Positions 30,607-39,908 of a stretch of DNA of 64,000 nucleotides are shown here, piece after piece. Position numbers and translations under genes: made by a program. The notes beneath the pieces were generated by a model. The model made no database searches. It was not told where the DNA came from and worked only from the letters and a program-made list of their open reading frames with translations. Every line of letters begins with the position of its first letter. The stretch's first letter is position 1. Origin of the DNA: Saposhnikovia divaricata (lineage: Eukaryota; Streptophyta; Magnoliopsida; Apiales; Apiaceae); NCBI GenBank assembly GCA_036435485.1, contig CM071600.1, forward strand, positions 115,188,046 to 115,252,045. Reading direction: 5' to 3'.

Positions 30607-31095
30607 TCAAAGCTCGAAATATTCAGCAATTGTGTGTATATGCTCTGTATAAGATTTCAAGGTTCAGTGGGTTAGGTGAAATAGTGACAGGTTTTGTTTA
30701 AAGAATTCAAACTCTCTACAACAAGTGGTAAATTGTCAACCATGTTAGGTAGCCACCTTTCATGAATTAAACAATGGAGGCTAACATCTTATCACCGAAA
30801 CCTGTCAGCCGACCTATCAGCCTATACACATATACACATATTTGATACTTCTAATTATTATGGATTTAAATATAATCACGCAGTAAATTAAGAATTAATC
30901 CACAATAATAAACCTACAATTAAATAGACATAAAATTAACAAAATATCATTAATTGATATATGTCAATAAAATATTTATTTAAGTGTGCTACATTGATAT
31001 CTCCAGAATAATCCTGCAGATAATCAAATAAAACAACAAAAATCCAGAGAATGAAATTCACTGGCTGCAACAAATTGAACAGACATTTTAAAAGA
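30607..31095 (-). other. Spacer between pol and ORF3 of SIRE-B
   Basis: About 490 bases, without the array motif found in this element's LTR. It contains a 9-bp inverted repeat GACAGGTTT/AAACCTGTC around 30690 and 30800, and TATA-like AT runs. No ORF. Confidence 0.6.
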
Positions 31096-34000
31096 TCATG
31101 TGAAATTTAACATACCAAGCTCACTTACCAACCTTGAAAAGGTTGCTTCATCCAAAGCTTTAGTAAAAATGTCTGCCAACTGTTTTTCACTAGGAACAAA
31201 ATGCAGTTCCACAGTGCCTTCCATCACATGCTCCCTGATGAAATGGTATCTGATGTCTATGTGCTTGGTTCTAGAATGCTGCACTGGATTCTGTGATATT
31301 GCAATTGCACTCGTGTTGTCACAGAAGATTGGGATCTTTTTAACTTTAACTCCATAGTCAAGTAGTTGATTTCTCATCCATAGAATCTGTGAACAACAAC
31401 TCCCAGCTGCTATGTATTCAACCTTTGCAGTTGAAGTAGATACTGAGTTCTGCTTCTTACTGAACCATGAGACCAGCTTGTTTCCCAAGAATTGACAGGT
31501 TCCTGTGGTACTTTTTCTATCCATTTTGCAACCTGCATAATCTGCATCTGAGTAACCAATTAGATCAAAACCAGAATCTCTAGGGTACCAAATGCCAAGG
31601 TTTGGTGTTCCCTTGAGATATCTGAAAATTCTCTTAATAGCTACCTAGTGAGATTCCCTAGGATCAGCTTGAAATCTAGCACATAAACATGTAGCAAACA
31701 TAATATCAGGTCTACTAGCTGTTAAGTATAAAAGAGATCCAACCATGCCCCTATAGCTTGTCATGTCCACCTTCTTTTCCTTAGTATTTAGTTCAAGCTT
31801 AGTGGCAGTGGCCATGGGTGTTTTTGCAGAAGAACAATCTGCTAAATCAAACCTTTTTAAAAGATCATAAATGTATTTTGTTTGACTTATAAAAATTCCC
31901 TCATTCACTTGTTTAACTTGTAAACCAAGAAAATAAGTTAATTCACCCATCATACTCATTTCATATCTACTTTGCATGAGTTTGGCAAATCTCTTGCAAA
32001 GTTTCTCATCTGTAGACCCAAATATTATATCATCTACATAAATTTGGACAAGTATCATAGAGCCATTGACATTTCTATAAAAAAGAGTTTTATCAATAGT
32101 ACCTCGAATGAAGTGATTCTCTATAAGGAACTGTGAGAGTGTGTCATACCAGGCTCTAGGTGCTTGCTTCAGGCCATAGAGTGCTTTGAGTAGAAAGAAC
32201 ACATATTCTGGAAAGTCTGGATTTTCAAAACCAGGTGGTTGACTAACATATACCTCCTCCTCCAGAATTCCATTCAGAAATGCACTCTTGACATCCATTT
32301 GATAGACTTTGAAATTGGCATGCGCTGCATAGGCCAGGAAGATCCTTATTGCTTCTAACCTTGCCACCGGTGCAAAGGTTTCTTCAAAGTCAATTCCTTC
32401 CTCTTGACAGTAGCCTTTAGCCACTAATCTAGCTTTATTCCTTATGACTATGCCATTCTCATCCATCTTGTTCTTGAATACCCACTTAGTGCCAATCAGT
32501 GATTTGTCTTTAGGTTCGGGTACAAGTTTCCATACTTCATTTATTTCAAACTGGTTTAGCTCTTCTTGCATTGCTAAAACCCAGTCTGGATCCAGAAGAG
32601 CATGTTCAACTCTCTTTGGTTTCTCTTTGGATAGAAAATTGCTATATAAGCATTCTTCTTGAGTTGCTCTTCTGGTTTGGACCTTTGCATTAGGATCTCC
32701 AATTATAAGCTCAAATGGATGATCCATGGTCCATTTTCTTTGTGGTGGTAAGTTTGACCTTGATGAAGTGGCTTCATTTTCTCTGTGTTGATCATTGTGA
32801 GAAACTCCCCCTGAGTGTATGGCCCTCGAGATTGATGGAGTACTTGCAGATTCATCAACAGAGGCTTCTCTTTGATTTCCAACTGATGATGTAAGTTGCT
32901 CTTCAACAGGTGGTTCATTCTGCACTTCAACTGATGATCCTTGCCTGTTTCTCACACCATTTGATCTGCATTCTTCATCATCATCTTCAGTTTCTTCACC
33001 ACTTCTCTCATTCTCAAATGAGAGAGACTCATGAAAACCTTCATCTACTAGACTAGATATTTTCTTGTCATCAAAGACAACATGTATGGACTCCATTACA
33101 ATGTTTAGTCTTAGGTTGTAGACTCTGTAGGATTTTCCAGCTGAGTATCCAACAAAGATAGCTTCATCTGCCTTTGAATCAAATTTTCCAAGATGCTCAC
33201 CATGATTTTTCAGTACAAAACATTTGCATCCAAAGACATGTAGAAAGTTGATTGTTGGTTTCTTGCCTTTGAAAAGTTGATAAGGTGTCATGCCTTTTGC
33301 TTGATTGACCAAAGAAATATTCTGAGTGTAGCATGCAGTGTTTACAGCTTCTGCCCAGAAGTATGTTGGTAGCTTAGACTCTTCAAGCATTGTTCTTGCA
33401 ACTTCAATTAGAGTTCTGTTCTTTCTTTCCACTACACCATTTTGTTGAGGAGTTCTTGGTGCAGAGAATTCTTGGATAATTCCTTCTTCTTCACAAAACT
33501 CTCTTATTACAGAATTCTTGAACTCAGTTCCATTGTCACTTCTGATTCTCCTTACATTGAGTAAAGGGTTGTTGTTGACTATCTTGATGTGATTTATAAT
33601 GACTTCACCCGCCTTATCCTTAGAGTGCAGAAAGAATGTCCAAGAGAATTTTGAGAAATCATCAATAATCACAAGACAGTATTTCTTCTTTGAGATTGAC
33701 AACACATTGACTGGTCCAAAGAGATCCATGTGAAGTAGTTGCAAGGGTTGATCAATTGATGACATTGACTTTGATTTGAAAGAGGCCTTCTTCTGTTTCC
33801 CTTTCTGGCATGCATCACACAATCCATCCTTGGAGTAATCCAATTTTGGAATACCTCTAACCAAATCCTTCTTTACCAACTCATTCATTGCTTTAAAACT
33901 TAAGTGTGACAGTCTTTTATGCCAAAGCCAACCTTCATCTTCACTTGCCTTGCTGAGAAGACATGTAGTCATGTTTGCATTTGTTGAATTGAAATCAGCA

Positions 34001-34379
34001 ATGTACACATTTCCTCTTCTATCTCCTGTCAACACTACCTTGTTGTCACTTTTCTTGAAAATGACACAAGCTTCAGATGTGAACCAGACATTCTGGCCTT
34101 TGTCACATAGTTGACTGACACTTAGCAAGTTATGCTTAAGTCCATCAACCAGTGCTACTTCTTCAATGACAACATTCCCTTGTGAAATCAAGCCATATCC
34201 TCTAGTATATCCTTTGCTGTTGTCTCCAAAGGTATGCTAGGGCCAGCTCTCTCCTCAAGCTTAGTGAGCAGGGTAGAATCTCCAGTCATATGCCTAGAAC
34301 AACCACTGTCCAGATACCAAAGATTCTTTCTGTTTCCCTGCACACAACAAAACAAAATCAAGTTGATTTTGGTACCCAA
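31096..34379 (-). pseudogene. pol: Pol of SIRE-B, with a frameshift and a stop
   Basis: Domain order as in SIRE-A: protease (DSGCSRHMTGD), integrase (HMDLFGPV, RSDNGTEF, NGVVERKNRT), reverse transcriptase (QMDVKSAFLNG, YVDDIIFGST) and RNase H (STAKVEYIAAGSC, KHIDIRYHF). The reading frame is broken near 34190-34240 by a one-base change in the protease region. It is broken again by an in-frame TAG at 31647-31645, just before the RNase H domain. The -1 offset to the end of gag and the GTGTGCAG|GG sequence before the protease are as in the other two elements. The protein is not expected to be functional. Confidence 0.9.
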
Positions 34380-36737
34380 GTTTTCTTGGGTCCTGCCTTG
34401 TTAGCCTTTTTCTTATCTTTCAAGCCCTTACTACCCAGGGGTTCTGATTGAGTTAAATCAACCTTAACTCTTGGTGTAGGTTTCTGAAAAATAGGTTGTT
34501 TCACTTGCTCACTTGCATTAAAACTAGATGTATAATTTGGCATAGTCTGTGCAAACATGTTATTCATCATCCATGGCAACTGAGGCATATTAAAAGCATT
34601 GTAATATGGATTATACATGAATGGCATGTTAGCATAATGACTAGATGCATGAGCAGGTTGGACAAGCATGTTTGGCATAACATTCATAGCAGGCATAGGT
34701 ACTGACTTAGGCATACTAGGCACAAAAGCATTCTTAACAGATTTACAGTTGACAAATAAATGATTAACACTACCATAGTTCACACATTCCTTTCGAGGAG
34801 CATATTTATCAGGTGTAATTACTATGTTTGTTAATTCCTACCTTGCCATTTCTATTCTTCTTATTAGCCTTAGCCTTAGGTTCGGTATTTTCTAACTTAT
34901 CCTTCAATTTCTTGATTGACAAGTTGCCTATGTTTCCTTGTTCAACTGACTTGGTTTTGCTACACTCTCCATTAACAAAGTTCTTATTGACAGGCCCGTA
35001 CTTTTTATTCAATTTAGTTAAAGTTGCTTTGCTAACAGGCTTAAGTCTCAAAGAACATTCTTTTTCACTATCTGAAGCAACTTCCCTATCAACATCTAAC
35101 TTAACTTCTGCTAATTTGTGAAAAGAATCAACTCCTTGTTTACCATAAATTTCTTCAGTTTTAGCCTTTGATCCCTTCCACTTAGCAATTAAGTCTTGTT
35201 CTTCTTTTAACTGTTTTATTAAACACTCTTCTCTTTTCAGAGCCTTAAGTAACTCATTCTTAGCATCCTGGAAATTTCTTTTCATTGTTTCAAAACCAAT
35301 TAGTTGAGTTTCTAACAGAGTATTCCTATCACCTATCTTAGCATTAAGATCTTTAATCTTTTTGTTCTCCTTGTTAAGCGATTTTAATGTGACATGCATG
35401 TTATACAATTCATTAGACATTTCATTAACAACATTATCACATTCATCTTTGGAAAGTTCAGTTAGGTTTGTAGAGTATACCTGGTTGCTTGCTGAACTAG
35501 CCTCTTCATCAGTTTCGTTTGCCATGAGTGCAAGATTGACAAACTCCTCTTCTGCATCTGAGTCACCTCCAGCAGCCCAGTCACTATCTTTTGACACGAA
35601 TGCTCTCCCTTGTTGCTTGAGAAGATCAAAATATTTCTTCTTGTAATCAACAGCTTCAAACTGCTTCTTTTCTTTCTCAGCTTGGGATTTCCTGCATTCA
35701 TTGGGAAAGTGACCAGCAATTCCACAGCTATAGCATTTGATCTTTGATCTTTCAACCACATCCTTGTTCGGTTGATAGCTTTTCTTGAAATGCCCGGTTC
35801 CTGCTGGATTCTTCCTGAATCTTAGCTTCGAAAATCTCTTTGACAAAAATGCCAAATATTCATCTAGATCTTCAGCTTCATCCTCACTTAATGCATCAGG
35901 TTCTTCAATCATCTTGCTTTTATCTTTGCTAGTTTCAGCTTTACCTTCACAAGTTTTTGAACCTAATCTGGCTTCTACACTCTTCATTCTTCCACCACCT
36001 TGGATTGTTGGAATATTGGCCACCAAGGCAACAGATCCACCTTTCTTCTGGATTTTCTCCACTTCCTCATCTTGATGCATTTCAAGCTCATAGGTCTTTA
36101 GGATGCCATACAGTCTCTCAAGTGTAAAATCTTTGTAGTCCTGAGAGTTCCTCAACGAGACTGTCACTGGCTTCCATTCCTTAGGAAGAGATCTCAGAAA
36201 CTTTAGGTTGGAGTCCTTGGTTTCATATTTTCTCCCATACAACTTTAGACCATTCAGTAACTTTTGAAATCTACTGAATATGTCTGTTAGATTTTCACCA
36301 AAGGAGTAGTGAAAATGCTCATATTGTTGTATTAGGAGCTGCATTTTATTTTCTCTGACTTGCTCAGTTCCTTCACAGATTGTTTGAATAGTGTCCCACA
36401 CTTGCTTGGTAGTGGTGCAGTTTATAACACAATCAAACATATCTTGGTCGATGCCATTGAATAGGATGTTCATAGCCTTCTTATCTTTGTGAATCTCCTC
36501 CAAGTCTTCATCTGTGTACTCAGCTTGATTCTTTGGAATAGGCCTTCCAGCAGCTACAGTGGCAGCACCTTGACCAATCCCGGAGTTGGCCTTCATTAGA
36601 ACATGAGGTCCTTTCTCTATGCAATCTACATAGCCTTCATCAATGGCTGAGAGATGAAGGTGCATCTTTACTTTACAGTGAAAGTAATTATCTTTGTCAA
36701 GCATTGGAATCTTCACACCTGTATCCTTTCTTCCCAT
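34358..36737 (-). pseudogene. gag: Gag of SIRE-B, frameshifted near its end
   Basis: From an ATG at 36737 the first 642 codons are open. They contain the copia capsid motifs (AKxVWDTIQTICEGTEQVREN-like, FSRFQKLLNGL), a zinc knuckle CYSCGIAGHFPNEC at about residues 333-346, and a coiled coil. A one-base shift near 34810 moves the remaining coding (34783-34358) to another frame. That part holds a second, degenerate knuckle in which one Cys is replaced by Tyr (CVNYGSVNHLFVNC) and a Met/Asn/Pro-rich tract. It ends WVPKST. Confidence 0.88.
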
Positions 36738-36774
36738 GGTTTTGATCTTTAGACTTCTTGTATGTTAGAAGCTT

Positions 36775-36787
36775 GCTCTTGATACCA
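36775..36787 (-). promoter_or_regulatory. Primer binding site of SIRE-B with an inserted base
   Basis: On the minus strand TGGTATCAAGAGC, compared with TGGTATCAGAGC elsewhere. The extra A interrupts pairing after eight bases. Confidence 0.85.
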
Positions 36788-36802
36788 ATTGTTAGGTCCC
36801 GA

Positions 36803-36835
36803 AGTATCGTAGAAGGGGGGGTTGAATACGATACT
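36803..36835 (-). promoter_or_regulatory. C-loop hairpin at the end of U5, SIRE-B
   Basis: A perfect 9-bp stem, AGTATCGTA / TACGATACT, encloses a loop with seven C on the transcribed strand. In the 3' LTR copy one stem base is mutated (27181 area, TACG to TTCG). Confidence 0.65.
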
Positions 36836-37299
36836 ACCAAAATATTTTGATTTTCAAGATTTTTGCGGATAACAATTTTTCGGATCTTGAAATCAAAATA
36901 ACGAAACACAATTTCAGGAATATATCTTTATTGATAATAAACCCGAAGGGGTGTTACAACTTCTAATCCAATGGATTAGCTTCAAAACCAGAACACTCCT
37001 AAGGATAGTTTAGGCACGAGGACCTTCTACCCGACACTTCCTGAAAGCGGGCTAAGCCGGCTTTCCTACTAGATGGACTGTCTAGCAGCTTATACAGAGA
37101 AGATATAAGAGAGAGAAGAGAGATTTGTGTGTTGAGATGTGTTTTGAAATGAAATACAACAGGCCTATTTATAGATTTTAGAAAGTTACTATACGGTACT
37201 ATGCTGCACTATGCAGTGGGCCCCACCTCACTATTCCACCAACCTCAAAACCTATCTGCTGAAGGAATTTTCTCCCGTGGGCCCCACCAGCCACTATTT

Positions 37300-37420
37300 G
37301 AACAGTACCACTATTTGCATAGTAACCACTATTTGCACAGTAACCACTATTTGCACAGTAACCACTATTTGCACAGTAATCACTATTTGCATAGTAACCA
37401 CTATTTGCATAGTAGCCGTG
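37300..37420 (-). repeat. 18-bp minisatellite in U3 of SIRE-B
   Basis: About six units of ACTATTTGCATAGTAACC or its CACAGT variant. Each unit carries a small inverted repeat (ACTAT...ATAGT). The 3' LTR has a similar array (27625-27730) with different unit variants. ORFs across the array on both strands are artefacts. Confidence 0.9.
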
Positions 37421-38510
37421 AATATTAACTTCGTGAATAGTAAACATGAATAGTAACTTTGTGAATAGTAACCATGAATAGTATTACCATTTTTTTTTGG
37501 CTTCTCTCTTCTGTTTATTCTGCTTGAGATATTATATTTGTCCTTGATCGTCAATAGGCTTTGGTAATTCTTTCTGTGAATTAATGTGTTGATCCTTCTC
37601 GTATGTGCTGACACCTAGTGCACTGGTCAGGTTCACAAGTGACTAGCACTGATCTTGATCTTCACACATTCGTTACATTCCAATTGATTAGCCTGCAGCA
37701 ATATCTTCAAATAATAACTACATGGAATCTTTTGGCCCTTCAGCTGAATCATCTGTACATCTTTATTCTGTCATTGAGGCTTGATCATGTTAATGAACTT
37801 TTTTCAGCGACTTGATTCTTTTCGGTGCCTGTTCTTCAAGTTTCACGATCCCTGTATAGAGTTAATATTATTTATCTTTTATCCTAGTTGAGTTATATAT
37901 GTCCTCTATTACATATTACATTATACTTTACACTTCCTGTTAGTCTTGAGTTTGAATTTTGGATTGTATTTCTTAGTTATCTTTACTGGGATTTTTTTGA
38001 TTGATTGGTTGGTTGAGTTATTATTTACTTTTATTATAATTTGATTTGATAATTATTTTTCAGTTATATTATTAATTGATGATTGATAGTATTTGAATGT
38101 GCTGTAATTGTTTTGAAGCTGTTATGGTTAATGACTTGATTTTTAAAAGCATGTTAAGTTTTATACCATTTTTGGTGTCCATGATTGATGGCGTAGTTTT
38201 TGGACCTTTAAGAGGTAATTTGTGCCATTTTGTTGGCTTGTCTATACCATAATCTATTTTTGGATTTAATTAGTCAGTTTTGTTATTATTTTGAATATGT
38301 GCTAATATTGATAATTTTTAATTTTCAAATTTATTAGCAAAGTTTTGTTATTATTAAATTATTATGTAATAATACTTTGTTGTTTTAGGTATATTGTAGA
38401 GTGTAAGTTAAATATGATCATATTTATTATTCAATTAAAAATAGTTATTACATAAATACTATATTATCATGAAAATTTGTTTTTATTATTTTTTTGAATT
38501 ATTTAATTTG

Positions 38511-38543
38511 TTTCTAACCAAAGGGGACCCCTTTGGTTAGAAA
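38511..38543. repeat. 33-bp perfect palindrome
   Basis: Arms TTTCTAACCAAAGGGG and CCCCTTTGGTTAGAAA around a single A at 38527. Confidence 0.95.
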
Positions 38544-38614
38544 TTTATTTTTATATTAAATACTACATATTTTTTTCTGTTAATTTTTACTTTAAAGTTA
38601 TTTAATTATTACTA

Positions 38615-38622
38615 TATTATTA

Positions 38623-38698
<76 letters not shown>
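38615..38698. repeat. TTA/ATT trinucleotide microsatellite
   Basis: About 27 units with one interruption near the left end. The overlapping poly-Leu ORF is not a gene. Confidence 0.95.
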
Positions 38699-38942
38699 TT
38701 ATGTTGTTGAGTTTTAATATGTATTTATCCTTTTTAGGTGTGATGTATAAGGTCGTCTCTCTTCATATATATAAGCCTTTTTTCCAAGCGGCCTTTTGGT
38801 TAGACGAGGAAGTAATGGAACAACCAAGAGTCAGAGAAAAATAAAGAAAGTATGCGGCAACAATTGATGGCAATGGGGACTTTTAAAGCAGTAAGTAGTT
38901 CTGTGTTTAGTAGCAATTTGTAAATGATGTATTTTTTATAGT

Positions 38943-39012
38943 TGGAGGGTACTCTTTTTCCCCGCAGGGTTTTGCTCTTGGAGGGTTTTAACGAGGCCTT
39001 CCTTTTGTAGAG
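38943..39012 (+). repeat. Possible LTR or LINE end fragment
   Basis: GAGGGTACTCTTTTTCCCC followed by GGTTTTAACGAGGCC is reminiscent of a motif found near the ends of many plant retroelements. No paired copy or primer site was found. Confidence 0.3.
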
Positions 39013-39167
39013 TTCTTCCATTCTGACTCTAAGCGTCCGGAGGCAACATGCGTGCCTTTTGGGTAAGATGATGAATTTCCTTCTTTGGAAAATCCCCTTT
39101 GTACGAATATTGTATTTCGGTACAATTTATGTATGAGTAAGTCATTCCTGACAAAATAAATAAATAA

Positions 39168-39170
<3 letters not shown>

Positions 39171-39198
<28 letters not shown>
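39171..39198. repeat. TA dinucleotide microsatellite
   Basis: About 14 TA units, preceded by a short AAAT run. Confidence 0.9.
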
Positions 39199-39205
<7 letters not shown>

Positions 39206-39367
39206 GTATAATAGATACAAGTTACAAATTGAATATGTAATTAAAATTTGTAAGTTACATGTTATATAATAGAGTGAAGTAATATGTAATACATTGACAA
39301 TTACGTTTTAAAATGAAGATAAAAAAAAAAGAGAAATGTTAACCACAGTCTTAAGGGCTTTGGTTAA

Positions 39368-39875
39368 TGATATGGGCTAAAAATAAGCCCTAAAGACACA
39401 TTTAATATGGCATTAATTAGACCCAGCATGGTCCAAACGTGGGGCCCATTAATGAGGTCAGAATCCCTATTTTGATATTAATTTCGTAATTAATATTAGG
39501 GGTAATAAACAGCTCAGCAATAAGTGTCAGATAAGGACATTATCTCTAAAAGACTTAGCCTCCAAGGCATCCAATTCGATATGGCAACAGACTCCTACAA
39601 GGAAGGAGTCTAGAACTTTTCTCAAGGAGGTGACTTATCTATTAAGTCTCCAACTCCTACCTTAATTCTAAGGCTTCTCAGCCTATATAAAGGGTCAGAC
39701 CCCTCACCTCAGAACTACGTTTTTGGCTTGATTCTTGATATTCATCAAGGTACGTAGGCATCTTGTTAGGACCGAGTTAGTCCCCGACAACAAGAGCAGC
39801 CATTAAAGCTCGAAGCTCCCACAAACCCTAGTAGTTAATACGCAATAAATATACCCTACTTTTTATTCCACAACA
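39368..39875 (+). repeat. 5' LTR of Gypsy-2
   Basis: 508 bp, TGATATGGGC...TTCCACAACA. A clear TATA box, CTATATAAAGGG, is at 39683-39694. Confidence 0.97.
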
Positions 39876-39877
39876 TT

Positions 39878-39894
39878 TGGCGCCGTCTGTGGGA
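39878..39894 (+). promoter_or_regulatory. Primer binding site of Gypsy-2 (probably tRNA-Lys)
   Basis: TGGCGCCGTCTGTGGGA, two bases after the LTR. It would pair with a tRNA ending TCCCACAGACGGCGCCA, which fits plant tRNA-Lys(UUU) as I recall it. The tRNA identity needs a direct check. Confidence 0.7.
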
Positions 39895-39908
39895 AGACAA
39901 CATCAACC

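Larger units (their letters stand above)
36790..37932 (-). repeat. 5' LTR of SIRE-B
   Basis: 1143 bp. Starting from its U5 end on the plus strand it reads TGTTAGGTCCCG, then the hairpin at 36803-36835. The TATA-like TATAAATAGG (minus strand) is at 37164-37173, with an 18-bp array upstream of it. Confidence 0.93.
27136..37937 (-). mobile_element. SIRE-B: complete but mutated SIRE-type copia retrotransposon with target duplication
   Basis: The element occupies 27141-37932 (10,792 bp) and is flanked by CTTCC (27136-27140 and 37933-37937). On the minus strand the order is LTR, primer site, gag, pol, spacer, ORF3, polypurine tract, LTR. The LTRs differ by roughly two dozen substitutions and a 30-40 bp indel, so it is clearly older than SIRE-A. 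Gag has one frameshift, pol has a frameshift and an in-frame stop, and ORF3 has a stop. It is non-autonomous. Confidence 0.95.
37938..39332. other. Unassigned T-rich sequence resuming after SIRE-B
   Basis: Continuation of the T-rich plus-strand sequence left of SIRE-B. It holds a 33-bp perfect palindrome, a TTA microsatellite, a possible short exon (38740-38890, preceded by TTTTTAG and followed by GCAGTAAGTAG) and a retroelement-like terminal motif. No convincing protein. Confidence 0.4.
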
